Shown here in pieces: positions 38,200-50,484 of a stretch of 64,000 nt of DNA. Position 1 is the stretch's first letter; each line of letters begins with the position of its first letter. The DNA lies in contig JAVTVY010016155.1 in NCBI GenBank assembly GCA_036873755.1, positions 1-64,000 on the forward strand, in the 5' to 3' direction. The translations under genes and the position numbers were made by a program. The stretch is from Hanleya hanleyi. Its lineage: Eukaryota > Mollusca > Polyplacophora > Lepidopleurida > Hanleyidae. The notes beneath the pieces are model-generated. The model saw only the letters and a list, made by a program, of their open reading frames with translations, made no database searches and was not told where the DNA came from.

Positions 38200-38787
38200 C
38201 AGTTGTGGGGAGAGTCCACCTCCAGTAAAACATGTAAAGTTTATAACACTGCATTACGCCAGTATCGGCATTTTCTTCTGAACCAGGGAGTCAATTGTCT
38301 GGCTTGTAATTTACCCCCCATTACAGAGGAATGCTTGATCTATGTCGTAACCTACTGTCACAAGCGACAATATTCGACAATAAAGCTGTACCTCTGTGGC
38401 ATTAGATTTCACTATTTAAAAGCTAATATCAACAACCCATTGTGTGCACAGAACAATAACCTCCCTGCAGACAGCACTGTCAAGATCCACAGTCTCCTCT
38501 GTTCCTACTCTCATCTGGAAAGGTTCTTACCAGAACGGAGTTCATCTCCAAATTAAAAGCCATCTGCAGCAGTATAAACATTAGCCCGCAGGGCTACTCG
38601 GGACATTCCTTTCGCGTTAGAGCAGCGAGCTCATCAGCGAGAGCGAAAATACCAGACCACCTTATTAAAGTTCTGGGCCGGTGGTCATCAGATTCATATT
38701 GTCGCTATATTCAAACTCCTATGTCTGTGCTGAAACAAGCTCAGCAAGCAATGGCTACACCCAACAGTTCATGGGTTAGTGTCTAGT
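38164..38787 (+). pseudogene. DIRS tyrosine recombinase, internally deleted
   Basis: The N-terminal core-binding part (QLWGESTSSKTCKVYNTALR ... LYLCGIRFHYL) is open to a stop at 38554-38556. A second frame continues at about 38530 with the C-terminal catalytic part: GHSFR (His and Arg of the active site, about 38618), LGRWSSD (Trp), and YCRYIQTP with the likely nucleophilic Tyr, ending TAG at 38785-38787. The box-I Arg region that should lie between is missing, and total length (about 205 residues) is short for the family, so a deletion that also shifted the frame is inferred. In intact elements this enzyme joins a circular DNA copy to the chromosome. Confidence 0.8.
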
Positions 38788-39224
38788 ATGCTTCTGCTTT
38801 TGTGTCCTATCCTGTGTATCCTGCTACAACGATAATAGGTTTATCAACGACAGCAAATGTACAATGTTGGTGCTTTTTCATGTGTGGAGGTGTCCTGGAA
38901 GTGCGCGTAATCCAGGGCACATGTTAGGTTTGTTATTGTGGCCAGGTAATCAGACCTGCCTACCTGCAAGTGTAACATGATAATGTGTTATACATGTGTA
39001 TGCTCTGAAAGTGCGCGTAGTTCAGGGCATAAGCTAGGCGCGTAGGTTATCTTCATAGTTCTTAACTTCTAGTCATAACCTGACTTCCATACAAGTGTGT
39101 ATGAAGTATAACTGCTCCGGTGTGGGAATATTTCCTGCAATTGTTATCGAACTTGCTCAGAGTGACCTACATGTCTCGCCAATCTAGCAGACTCTAATGT
39201 ATTAATTTCAGATTGGTGACTATG

Positions 39225-39228
<4 letters not shown>

Positions 39229-39258
<30 letters not shown>
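39229..39258 (+). repeat. Poly(A) run before DIRS repeat B1
   Basis: About 27-30 A residues are followed by a G run, immediately upstream of B1. Confidence 0.85.
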
Positions 39259-39261
<3 letters not shown>

Positions 39262-39280
39262 GGGCACTCTACAGGTCTCG

Positions 39281-39382
39281 TTTGGGCCTCAAACAATGTC
39301 CATTATGCTGTCAGCCCGGGACATTGCCTTTACCCCTAAGTCGACTTGCAGTACGGGTCGCAACCAGACGACCCATCACGTA
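39281..39382 (+). repeat. DIRS split repeat B1, first part
   Basis: It matches 44881-44982 (TTTGGGCCTCAAACAATGTC). It ends in ACGTA, where the 5041-bp element inserted, and continues at 44424-44599. Confidence 0.9.
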
Positions 39383-42300
39383 CAGGGGCGTCGGAAGCAA
39401 ATTGAAAGTGGTACGGCCACTATCATAGGACTTTAGGCGAGGGCCCAGGGGCCGCCTAGGCCCCGGAAGCTCCTGGGGTGTAGATCACCGGAGACGCGTT
39501 CTGATCGATTTCTGGCGAATAAAATCACTCTGCAATGAAGTGTATTTTAGTTCTTTCCTAATTCTTTTACCATGAAAACGCAATCGATGGTGGCTTTCTG
39601 TGAAGCTGAATTACAATAAATTATGTGTAAAGTACCGTAACTTAGAGACATTGTGTAGACGTAACCAATATAATTCTTATGGGCAATGGGGTGTTGATAA
39701 ATTCATTGCAGAAGTAACGCCATCTACATTCATGATTTAGCTAGCTATACTTCTGCAATAATAAAACTGGCGCTCGTAGTTTTTATAACGGGCCATGCTA
39801 ACAGTAAGTTATTTCATGGACAAGGAACGCAAAAAGAAAAAAATGTGAAAAAACACCTCTACCCCGTCCGTTATTTGCAGGGAATTACTTGGAGAACGAA
39901 GTAATTGCGGCAGAATTATGGGGGGGGGGGAGCTAGAGCCCACCCCAGGCCCCTCGCCCCCTTTCCATTCCCAACACTCCGCTGGGCCTGCGAGAGAGCG
40001 AAGGACCAACTCGCGAAGGGCCAATTCGCGAAGGAGCAAAGCGAGCAGGTAGTCCAGTCAATATGTGCAGATTTTTCATCGGATTGTGCCTTGTTTAATA
40101 AAAGCATGAAATTTGGCACAGGTGTACATCGAGGCGTAGAGAGCATTTCTGGATATGGAGCTACTGCGAATTTTTCCTATGTAGGTCACAGCGGCCATTT
40201 TGCAAAATGGCCGCCAGGAGCCCATATAGCATTAGCAATCCTGCACTATTTTTCTGTTTGGGACTTTTTCTTTGGGTCATTTGTCAGAATATTGATGGAA
40301 AGTACGATATCAAAGACAGACAAACGATAATGGTCATTTGACTGAGTCGACCATCTTGAATTTCAAGATGGCCGCCATCTGAAGCCTATTTCATTCAATA
40401 TTTCAATAACCACACAATATATCGATATAATTTCTGTCGGTATACCAATATTTTATTGTTTCAGCACTACGATAGATATGGTGTAATAACGATCATCTCG
40501 GATTTCCAAAATGGCTGTCATCATTTTCCAAAATGGCCACCCGATTTTTAATACGGACACCTTGGGCACACGTAGCTTTGTATTTGTTAGTTCTTTGATT
40601 TTCGAAAGCAAAATGGTTCTGCAGTGCTAAATTATTATGAGACAGTATATTTAAAATAATATGTAAAAATAGCCAACCAGATATTGTTCACAAGATTTTC
40701 CAAAATGACCGCCAGATTTTCATGTTGAGTCACTTAGGCACATCCATTTTTGAGTTATTTTTCAACACTACTGCGTTGCATTTGATGTTTGAAAGCAGGA
40801 TAACTGTACAAGAATAACAGAATAGTTGCCACAGTATTATAAGACAGTAATATTTAAGTAATCAAGAAATGAAAATATTATTATTGATAAAGATACTTAG
40901 CAAATTAGGCAAATATAGTCAACTAAATATTGTAAAAAAATTTCGACGGACTTTTCTCCTAAAGCACCAAAGCTCACACGGAATTAGACATGGCATTGGG
41001 AGAGCAATGAGATATGGAGTCATTTCGTACCAGGTTAATGTAGGCCGTGACAACCAATTTTCAAGATGGCTGCCATGAGGCACGGCTGTTTATGACCGTT
41101 TCTTTATCTTGCCCGGAGTATTATCGCCACTTTTAAACAAGAGAACTAAACATTTCTACAGTTGGATAGTTTAAATGCGAGCAGATTTACCTTGGTGGCT
41201 CAGATGACATAGTCTAGTCTCGAGCGACTTATTGTCCATAAATTCTTGGATTTGTACGGTTCTATATGATAGAGCTTTATTACATGAGGTCATGTAAATT
41301 AGTAAAGTACGCTTTCATGTAATCAAAACGAAGAATTACGTTGAAAGAAATACATTATCGAAAAAGGCTTTTTTCTATTTGCACTAGGATCCAATTTTTT
41401 TTTAACAGGAGGTTGGGTTGAATATGCTTATAGCGTGTCTAACTGGATCCATTAAGAAAACGTGGGACAAACTCAGCGAAACGTTGTGGTAATAGATGTT
41501 CTTATTCGAAAAGTGGAAATCCAGAAAAAATATTCTTGTTCCATTTATGCTCTCTTCTACGGTCATTTCAACCTCAATAAGTATGCATTTTTGTGGGTCG
41601 TCATGGGCGCCATTTTGAAAGTACCGCTGGCATTTTGAATCAAACAAACGAGCTGTATAAACCTGAAATAAAAAGCTAAAGAGATAGAGAGAGAGAGATT
41701 ATATCCACTCTTATCTTCCCGAGTTTTTGGAGAATGCTATTAAATGGGGACAGATAGGAATGAAAAATCTTCAATGCTAACATAAGCTCTACCTCCAGCG
41801 CATTTCATTTTTTGTGAACACAGCATGGTTTGTTTCCATTGACAATAGCGGACGGAATCAGCTGGCGCTCATATCGATTTGACTACAGCAGGCTCTTGTC
41901 CATATAAATCCTATTCTAGTTACTATGCGAATAAGGGGATGTCGTTATAGAAATACCCCACAAGTGGTTTCAACTTAGTGGTTTCAATTTGGGGATGGGT
42001 GAATGGTGTACATGGCCACAAAATCAATGCAGCAATCTGGTCGTTTAATATTTTTCACTTACAACTTTGTTAGCTACGTTCACCACATAAAAACATACGC
42101 TCTTCAACTTGAAAATTTCTCTCAAGAGGCCATTGCATAAAAAAACATCATGTTTCGCATATTTCAGATTATGCCCATGCAATTTCTCATCAGGGTGGAC
42201 GTATATGTTTTGAGCGAAATATGTTTATAAGCCTATTAAGTATACGTAATTTCCTGTATAGATAGTTTATAACTATGTCTGTACATCTATACCTAGATGT

Positions 42301-44423
42301 ATAAATTGATTTAATAGTAGTGAAGTAAACTGTGAACTGGGGCTCGGTACAATATACTGTGCTTATGGGACGAGCTCAATCACGTCGCAAACCAGTAAGT
42401 ACGGAAACTAGTTAAGTTCTTATGGGTTACCAGCTTGACTCAAGGTTTCTAGGGTTTGGTTATTAATACCATCCATCTTTTAAAATGCTATACCAAGCAA
42501 GTCACTTGCATTACGTTTCGTATTGTAACTAATCCGGAGCTCAAGGGGTTGTGTAAGCACCTTGTGGGTTTTGCAAATTTCCATTGTGTTTGAATCACAT
42601 GAAAACCGTGTTGTCTTGTCAGCATCATTAAATATTTCCCCCGCTTTGATGACCTCATCAGTGACGATAATTCAAAATCGAAAAACATAACTTTCAACTT
42701 CCTGGATTCGGACTACCGTAACGTCGTTGCATTATTGTGTTATATAAACTTTACGGATATATGCTTCGAAACATCGACAATTCCATTGTATGTCCTCTGG
42801 TTTCTGTTTTGTCAGATGATGTGAGTTCACATTAGCATTTGATCATTCCATCGTATGTAACCTGTGTCTCTTTCATTCCAGGGGACGGAAGGTCACATGA
42901 GGAGTGTAGTTTGTCTTTTCTGTAATACAGTTAGTACTATCAGGCCGTGCGTTTCTATTTCTCAGATTCTAAGATATATTCACATGATGTGGAGGTATAT
43001 AACCGTACCACCAGGATGAAATGCTGTATGCAGATTGTAATATTGTATCAAGAGGGGAGAGTGTATATTATGTATTCACAATATTATCTATTATCTATCA
43101 TCATAAAGAGTAATAGTACTGAAGGCATAGACGCCCATCTCTGATGAGAACGTGCACTTACATACACTTGAAGAATCTTGAAGACTATTGAGTACGTATG
43201 GATCCCCCTGTGGCATAATTATAATTTCGTGCTTGTGTGGATCGGAAATGTCGATGTTATGAGCATAATCTGGTACAATCGGGTAGTGTATGCTAAGATG
43301 AGTTTATAGAAAATTTTATTTCCAAATCAAGATTATAACTTCGTTGGCTAATAAGATTTTGAAAGAAAAAAAATGTTTTCCCGCGGTACGTCGTCAATTC
43401 AAGACCTGAGATGGTCGATAATTTCCTCCCGGGAGATCATTGAAATAGATGTATAGTTATGAACTAAAATAAGGCTCATATGGCGGCCATCTTGGAAATC
43501 CAAGTTGACCAATAATACACCATAGCTATTGTGAAATGTTCGTCGTGCTATACCCCTGAAGCAACAGTGTATCAACCAAAATGATGTATATATATATATA
43601 TATTGTGCGGTTAATGAATTATTGACTGAAATCGAGATGGCGGCCATCTTGAAATCCGAGATGGCCGTTGTGACCATATGACTTTTATGGTCATTCATAT
43701 GGGATTTTCTCTCAATATTCTGACAAATGACCAACAAAAATAATGCCAAACAGATAAACCAGCGCAGGATTTTGGATGATAAAATTGGCTTCTGGCTGCC
43801 ATTTTGAAAAATGGCCACTGTGACCTACATGGGAAAAGTTCGCGGTGGCTCCATATCCAGAAATGCTCCCCAGGCCACGATGTACCTCTATGCCAAATTT
43901 TATGACTTTATGAAAAAAGGCACAACTTTTTCACATATTGACTGGGCTAAGGAGAGTCTGAGAGGGTGGTACTACCTCGTGTATTCAGGTGATACAACAT
44001 GAAAAGAGTAGGCCGCGCTGTTGAGCTCCTGTTTTAACCATAGCTCGGTAGACCTATATTGTTTGAAATACAAGGTCGGGTCCGGACCTGTAAATGTAGC
44101 ATGTAGTCAGAAACAACCTAGCCTGTAGGCGTATGACAAGCGAACAACGGAATTCGTATGAAGAAAATTAATTGCTTGTTTCGTTGATAAACACAACACT
44201 TTCCATGCACGATCGAAATTGTTCCAAGAGGGCTGCGCTCTGGACCGATCAGTCTCATTCAACTTGGAAGCTATATCAAAACTGCTTGCAGTTCTAGTTT
44301 GTTTTTGATTTTGTGTTTTCTTCTATCTGTCTTCGTTTTTTTGTTTGTTTGTTTCTTCATTTTTTTTTGCGCACAAGTGGTACGGCCATGGCCGTACCTG
44401 CCGTACCGCTTCCGACGCCCTTG
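39383..44423. mobile_element. 5041-bp DNA element with 5-bp target duplication, nested in DIRS B1
   Basis: The ends read CAGGGGCGTCGGAAGC and, inverted, CAAGGGCGTCGGAAGC. ACGTA lies on both sides (39378-39382 and 44424-44428). The intact B2 copy (about 44976) shows a single ACGTA, so the pre-insertion sequence is visible. The outer roughly 0.6-1 kb of each side are degenerate inverted repeats of each other (40060-40420 versus 43610-44000), with several AAGATGGCCGCC words. No transposase frame was found, so it looks non-autonomous. A 5-bp duplication with CAGGG ends could fit a hAT subgroup, which I state only as a possibility. A one-ended relative is at 3962. Confidence 0.9.
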
Positions 44424-44599
44424 ACGTACTTGCATTTTACCTCTTGGGTGTACTTTGTCACGGCTGCATAGCGCCGCTAGGACGCAGTGTTTGGGCCCAA
44501 CTTGCTGAGCAGCCCCCTTATGCCAAATGTTATATGTTTTAATAGTTTTACTTTAATAAAATTATAGAACTGAAGCTGATGTGTTGCGTGTTTATGTAA
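44424..44599 (+). repeat. DIRS split repeat B1, second part
   Basis: Continues B1 after the nested element, matching 44978-45153. It includes CTTGCATTTTACCTCTTGGG and ends at the B1-A2 junction. Confidence 0.9.
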
Positions 44600-44831
44600 A
44601 TGGGGGCAGAGTGTTTACACTGTGCTTGGTTTACATGACACGTACAGATGATAGGCGGACTCTTTCCTCACTGACTGACCATGCACTGATCACGCGATAC
44701 TTCTGCACTGATTGGTCAGAGATTAAGCTCTTTGTTGTATCCGAGTAGCGTGGGTCAGTCTTGGTCAGTTTGGCTTTGCAGTTTGCATTCATCGGACGTG
44801 TCAAAGTCACACAGCAGTTTTCGTTTATTGT
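44600..44831 (+). repeat. DIRS split direct repeat A2
   Basis: A near-identical copy of A1 (34665-34896), directly joined to B1 as expected for a split-repeat element. Confidence 0.9.
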
Positions 44832-44880
44832 CCACCTTCCACCCCAACCACCGCCTTGTTGCTGTGGAACTGTTTCAGTA

Positions 44881-45156
44881 TTTGGGCCCCAAACAATGTC
44901 CATTATGCTGTCAGCCCGGGACATTGCCTTTATCCCCAAGTCGACTTGCAGTACGGGTCGCAACCAGACGACCCAGCACGTACTTGCATTTTACCTCTTG
45001 GGTGTACTTTGTCACGGCTGCACAGCGCCGCTAGGACGCAGTGTTTGGGCCCAACTTGCTGAGCAGCCCCCTTATGCCAAATGTTATATGTTTTAATAGT
45101 TTTACTTTAATAAAATTATAGAACTGAAGCTGATGTGTTGCGTGTTTATGTAAATG
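44881..45156 (+). repeat. DIRS split direct repeat B2
   Basis: A full, uninterrupted copy of B1, ending GTTTATGTAAATG at the right boundary of the retrotransposon. Confidence 0.9.
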
Positions 45157-45359
45157 CACAATTAGTGAGTCACACTGTACTGAAATATTACAGTACTGAC
45201 TAACATTTCAGTACTAGTTGAATACTGTATGATTTCAGTGCAGTCAGTCCTGTAATGTTTTAATACTGTTACAGTTTCAGTGTGGTTCTATTTCCGTACT
45301 GTTTCAGCTGTTATTATTTCTGTATAGTTGGACCCAACAAACTTCCATGACAAACATAC

Positions 45360-45555
45360 CTGTCCTATTGTTGCTACTTTGGGATAAGTGGAGTCTTCCC
45401 ATGAAATCCTGTGAAATTTGAAGACCCAAGCTCCTCTTTTGTGAAGAAAGTCTTTGTTGCCAGTTTCAGAATCTCACTGATAGAGCTGGACACCTGAATA
45501 GCAAACTTGTTTTCCTGGTAAAAGTACATCCCTGAATTCCTTTGAAATCGATCAT
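45360..45555 (-). CDS. BEN-domain-like exon, minus strand
   Basis: Minus-strand acceptor CATCTCTTTCAG ends at 45556. The exon opens in phase 1 and reads DRFQRNSGMYFYQENKFA, then SEILKLATKTFFTKEELG and SSNFTGFHGKTPLIPK. The run LATKTFFTKEELGSSNFTG has the look of a BEN domain start (aromatic, Thr/Ser, Lys-Glu-Glu-Leu). BEN domains bind DNA or chromatin partners. The segment before it parallels the plus-strand exon at 56193 (NSGMYFYQE beside GNGVFIYQN). A good donor, GACAG|GTATGT, lies at 45360, but an in-frame TAG occurs at 45374-45376, so either the protein ends there or there is a one-base break just before VATIGQ. The DIRS element begins about 200 bp further on. Confidence 0.5.
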
Positions 45556-46161
45556 CTGAAAGAGATGAAAATAAATTCTCTCAATACAAAATTATGGCTT
45601 CATTTCAAAGAGCATGACTATGAAACCTTTCAATGCAAGTCTGACAGAACAAGTTTTTACTTGACCATACATATAGATTTGACTAGCTCAAAATACAGAA
45701 ATATCTCATCTCAGTGGCATATGATTTTTTGCAATTTATTCAGTAGCCCGCAGTTCATTGCAGAATCAAGAGAAACTTGGCAATTCTGCAGGTTATATAT
45801 TATCCCAATCCATGTGTTACAACGTTGCCGTCAATAGTCATGCTAAGCTTAGGAGGAAAAGTATTTTGTTTCTGGTCCACGCCTGCAAAATGTTTTTTTT
45901 TAAAGAAAAATCACCATTGAGCAAAGTTGTCTCCCTTGATGAAAACAAGTGATATCAATTTTGTAGTTGTCATGTTTGCCTCTAATGTGGCATTAGCTGT
46001 TCAAAAGTATTCGTGGAGATTCTAGGTATTACTAATACTATGTTTAAACAAATGGAAAGGTCACATCATTGCACCACTTAAGGGTTGAAACAAAAGACTT
46101 TCTTTCTTTGGCGTTAGCTAAATAAGCTGAATACCATGATCACACATTTATTATGTCTCAC

Positions 46162-46209
46162 CCTGAATTGTTCTGCCTCTTCCAGTTTCACACAGCCTGG
46201 TCTTGATTT
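46162..46209 (-). CDS. Possible optional 48-nt exon, minus strand
   Basis: It has acceptor TATTTCAACCAG and a GGTGAGAC donor. The 48 nt are open in two phases (KSRPGCVKLEEAEQFR in one). It does not fit the simplest splice chain because it creates a stop after the 46718 exon's preferred donor. It may be an alternative exon or chance. Confidence 0.2.
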
Positions 46210-46717
46210 CTGGTTGAAATATACTCCAGTACTGACTGAAATTATACAAAATACAGTGTATTAGCATGATTAGGATTCACTAATTTAGTTGAGTACATTT
46301 TATTATCTGTCATATTGTATTGGGACCATGTCTTATATCAATCAGTAAAATCAATATTCCCTCTATTTTCCCCTAACACACCATTGTTTCCCCTCTTTTA
46401 CACTTCAAGATACAATGTATTATCAAGCCTGAATATAAGGCACAGGACATTAGGCTATCACCCCTATCACAGGATGTGGTACATATCATGACCTTTGAAC
46501 ACATATCTGTATATGAATAGGGGCTATCTCATTCTGATTTGAAGAAGGGCTTATTAAACATAGAAATGTCAGGTGCTTATTTTCAGGCTTGATTATCCGA
46601 TCTGTGGAAATGGTATATAAATGCCAGTAAATTCACCCAGTATTTTCCCCGTTTTGCTTAAAACATATCACATTCCTGTTGCCCACAGTTCACCCAATAT
46701 TATATAAGTGAGCTTAC

Positions 46718-46775
46718 AGTCAGAGTCTGTATCATTGTCATAGACATTGAGGTCTTCCCTCTTATTGGGTGTTCT
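46718..46775 (-). CDS. Candidate exon, minus-strand BEN-like gene
   Basis: 58 nt encode RTPNKREDLNVYDNDTDSD plus one base, followed by donor GTAAGC. The acceptor side is weak (ATAGAG). Phase 0 in and phase 1 out joins the 28-nt exon upstream to the BEN-like exon at 45555 without a stop. The charged, Asp-rich sequence is a plausible linker before a BEN domain. Confidence 0.35.
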
Positions 46776-47415
46776 CTCTATTCAGAATAATCATAATGTA
46801 TGACACTAAGCTGCCAGATAAATAACTGGCTTCAAAAGTCAAACTGCAGTACAAAAATCAGCCTTTACTGGCCATATCAGCCAAGTCTTGCAAGTTAGCC
46901 AAATTTCTGTATTTTACCATCTTCACTTATCAAGGTAAATACTTGACTAACATTTCCCTTGACCTACTGAACACATAAATTCTTCAAACCAGAAAGGCAG
47001 GTTTTGTCATAGCCAACACCACCAGGCAGCCAAGCTTTTCTATGAACTCCAAATATGACATGCAGTGGTTAGTTGCATCACTTTTAAAACTGGAAAATTC
47101 AATCAAATTTGAATTTTGAATATGTCACACACGGTCACTAATTTCTGTTCGAGTCTCCGAAAATGGACATCAAATTATAAATACAGCTATGACATCACCA
47201 AAATCTTATTCTGAAGAGAAACTGTAATAGCCCACTAACTGTCAAGGCGAGTATGTAAAGTGTTCGACTTGGTGTGTGAAGATGGTGTTTGCCAATGTAG
47301 CATATTCCTCTGAAAAGTGATATATACGCTGAGGAACTGCTGCGATAACTACCACCAAGAACTGATGCGAACTGATGGCAAGGCTAAGAAGCATGAAATA
47401 CATGTAATTATAGTG

Positions 47416-47660
47416 AGTGAGTGAATATGATTTAACGTCGCTTTCAACTATATTTCAGTCATATCACGACGTTGGGTCCTATTCCTTTTCACACCAGGGA
47501 ACCACACGGGTGGGGTCCTATTCTTTTTCACACCGGGGAACCCCACAGGTTCCTCAGTCGCCTCTTACGACAAGCTCTCTAAGGGGCTGAGGCTTATTCT
47601 TACCATGACCTGCGGTGTGCACAACGACATCTCTGGTCAATCCCCGGAAGCCCGTCGGGG
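47416..47660 (+). mobile_element. SINE-like repeat of molluscan type
   Basis: It starts GTGAGTGAATATGATTTAAC and contains CAGTCATATCACGACG, a short internal duplication (TCCTATTC.TTTTCACACC), and GTCGCCTCTTACGACAAGC. I recall closely similar phrases as abundant repeats in mollusc genomes. A fragment of the same family is at 61064-61125. It lies between candidate exons 46718 and 48713. Confidence 0.5.
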
Positions 47661-48712
47661 CAATGTAGTTATATCGACAAACAACGCAACTTCTAGTTTG
47701 CCATACTGATCCATGATTAAGAGATGGAAGGTGGCGAGTTTTCGAGCCCGTTTCAAAATCAAGTAAAAAAATAAATAACCTACTTCGTGAAAGGTAAGGC
47801 AATACCATTCATGCCATTGGATTTTTGTTTTATTCTATGCCAAATCAGGCCATGTTGATTTCCTACATGTACACGAAGTTCGATCTGAATCCCCACTTTG
47901 TTGAAGGCAAGAGTTACTTCCCTTGGTAAATAGTAATAAAGGGCTGGCGTCGTCATTGGTCACCTGCATTGCACGCACACTCATTTTTCAATATAATATT
48001 CCGTAAAACTTATGTGGGATAACGTGTTGGAATAATTCATCCCACACACGTTAATGTGAGATGAGCCTGTACAAAGCAATGTGGCCAGTCACGACGGAGT
48101 ATTTTATGGGAAAAGCAAATATGCTCTATTTTCTCAGATTCAAATTAAAGTGCTTTAGAATGGCCAAATAATTTGTGAGAACATTTTTAACTGCAATGAG
48201 GTAGCCATGTCCATCTCTCTGCACCATGGTGACCTCAACCACACAATCTGTCCAGATTATCCATCATGTGTTGAACTAGCATTCTGAGGAAGGTTGGACT
48301 AACACTGTATGCCTACCATACATGGATATGATGGATATGATAATCTCAATGAATCCAAACTGTCCAAATTACTGTGCTTTAATTAGCCTACATGAGGAAA
48401 ATCAGCTGTTTTTGTTATACCGGTAGTTGCAGATACAGAGAGACGCATTATAATATACCAGTGGTTCAGCTGTAACCCTCTCCCCCCCCCCACCCCCCTC
48501 CAGATCCAAACTGAACATTGCTTAAAAATGTCACACCGTCCAACTGCAGGATGTGATGCCAGTGATGGACAGCTCCAGAACAGGTTTAACAATTTTTAAT
48601 ACAGCCGCAGGGCCTGGTACATCAGTATGGTACATGTGTCTACCTGTCGGTATATAGGGGATGTTAGACTTCTGCATGCTGAGTGAGTGGGAAATCAACA
48701 TTTCAAACTTAC

Positions 48713-48740
48713 CTTGATGATTGCTTGCAACAGACAAACA
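48713..48740 (-). CDS. 28-nt micro-exon, minus-strand BEN-like gene
   Basis: It is flanked by a good acceptor (TTTAATTAACCTCTAG) and a consensus donor (AAG|GTAAGT). It needs two bases from the previous exon. With those from 49574 it reads (S)VCLLQAIIK and ends in phase 0. The strong sites and fitting phase support it despite its size. Confidence 0.4.
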
Positions 48741-49573
48741 CTAGAGGTTAATTAAAAAGTTGAATTTGGCCATGGAATGAACTGGGAATTAGGTGAATTA
48801 ACCAACATCACAGTCAACATTGACACAATCAATCAATCACAACACCAGAATTGTGTCAATGTCACATATTATATAGGCTCACTGGCAGGTTTTTGCATTA
48901 GTAAACTTAATATTTGTCCATATCTGCGCTAACCCAGTCAAATCAAACCTGGATTGGCCTGGGTCTGTTTGCACCAGCACACCAGTACAGTGGGCGTAAG
49001 ATGTCTGCAATGTACGGTAAAAGAGGCAGAAATTCCATAAAATACTAATGTGTTATATACGGCCTGATATGAATGAAAATATGGGTTGTCATAGCTTTTA
49101 CTTTTTCATATGCTTATTTATTATGACGCTCTAAATTCCAGAAACAAAGACCGATCTCGCTCTGGAGTAGAGCACCCTCGCGAGCCAGTGTATCGATCGA
49201 CCTGTTAAGATCGATACTCTGGCTTGGTTAGTAAGCTTATACTCATAGCAGATCTGGATATACATAGATAAAGGGGTTTCCTCTAAATCAAACCAATCAG
49301 TGAACGCGCTAAGCTAGCTCATTACACCAATCCGCTGCGAGTTATGATATGTGACATGTTCGAATTCCATTGCTGGCCAAACTACTTTGATGTTGGAATG
49401 AAAACGTCATTGGAAGTCAAACCGTAGGTTTGAGTTGAGATACTGACATGCTAATTCAAAACATGTGCAGGGGATGAAATGTATGAGATTGTATAATAGA
49501 GGCAACAACTCAAAAACTCTTTCGAATCACCAAAAATATCCAGGTAAACCCTCTGTGAGGATTTAGGATTTAC

Positions 49574-49707
49574 CTCGACTTGTGAAGATAGAGAAGCCAG
49601 GCTTCGCCTCGAGACCGCCTGGCATCGGGAAAACAAAGGCGGTCCCCAGTGGCAAGCTTGCCATACAGGACCTCGTCACTCAGGACAGAGTAAGATTTTG
49701 AAGGGCA
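49574..49707 (-). CDS. Candidate coding exon, minus-strand gene
   Basis: Acceptor TTTCGTTCTGCAG is followed by 44 open codons plus two bases: CPSKSYSVLSDEVLYGKLAT, GDRLCFPDARRSRGEAWLLY, LHKS, then a GTAAAT donor. The sequence has the compact mixture of charged and aromatic residues expected of a folded domain, but I do not recognise the family. It joins in phase to the micro-exon at 48740. Upstream exons and the start codon were not found. If it belongs with the BEN-like exon at 45555, the gene runs away from the central array at 50.8-51.7 kb. Confidence 0.4.
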
Positions 49708-49837
49708 CTGCAGAACGAAAGTAATAAAACTAATCTTCTGGGTGGGTGGTGATGATGATAAATGAACTACCGTACATGTATTGAAAGGTGGGGTGGGGGG
49801 GGAGGAGATTTTCCTTGGAGAATATCCTGGTGAAATT

Positions 49838-49901
49838 GGACGGGAGCTACGGGAGGGGAAAGGTGGATTGGACGGGAGCTACTGGAGGGGAAAGGTGGAA
49901 T
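49838..49901. repeat. 32-bp tandem duplication
   Basis: GGACGGGAGCTAC(T)GG...GGGGAAAGGTGG occurs twice in direct succession, starting at 49838 and 49870. Confidence 0.9.
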
Positions 49902-50484
49902 ACGTCCTGGGGACAATTGTTCAGTGTATGATCGATCAGTGTATGACGATTATGATCATGATAGTGCGGGGTAGTTCAAGGTTTTACAAGTGGATAAACT
50001 GAATAAATAATCACCCCGGTCCTTTCAGCTACAAGAGTATAGCCACTAATGAATTTTATAGCTCGAAGACTGGGAAGACTGTGATTGTATGCCTCTAGAG
50101 GGCGCTGTGATCAGCTGAATAAACTATTCTATTCTATCCATGCAATTGTAACATCGCCATGACTGTTGTTGAAATTATGTTGTTGTTATTTTGGAAATTT
50201 ACCGCGTGACTGTTCATTGTCAAAATTTCTGGAATCAGTTCATACTGCGTGCTTCGGTTAAAATAGTTCTTGGGGAGACTTTATTGAAAGTGTTATGAAT
50301 GGGTTGCATTTTTTGCCTATATTCTATGGGTGATTGTTCATTATAACAGAACGTGGCTTATAGCGATAGTACAACGTGACAGCACACTTCTTTGCTGAAC
50401 TTGATTTCAGACTGGTTCCCTTCATTTCTATCTGGGAATTGTGAATCGGGAAGCAGACTTTTCGTTCAGCAATTCTCTATGACA

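Larger units (their letters stand above)
34665..45156 (+). mobile_element. DIRS-group (PAT/Ngaro-like) retrotransposon with split direct repeats
   Basis: The layout is A1 (34665-34896) - gag - RT/RNase H - tyrosine recombinase - B1 (39281-39382 plus 44424-44599) - A2 (44600-44831) - B2 (44881-45156). A1 and A2 match over about 232 bp, and B1 and B2 over about 275 bp. Split direct repeats of this kind, with RT, RNase H and a tyrosine recombinase, are diagnostic of PAT/Ngaro-type elements, which integrate by recombinase rather than integrase. B1 is broken by a 5041-bp DNA element (39383-44423). Net length without it is about 5.45 kb. Stops and lost catalytic residues show that it is dead. Confidence 0.9.

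Noticed and set aside
44345..45096. Frames of 65-111 residues over the DIRS termini
   Set aside because: They lie in duplicated non-coding terminal repeats and recur because the repeats do.
48383..48700. Possible further exon of the minus-strand gene after TCCTGCAG
   Set aside because: It runs through a G-rich simple repeat and no phase gives a convincing protein.
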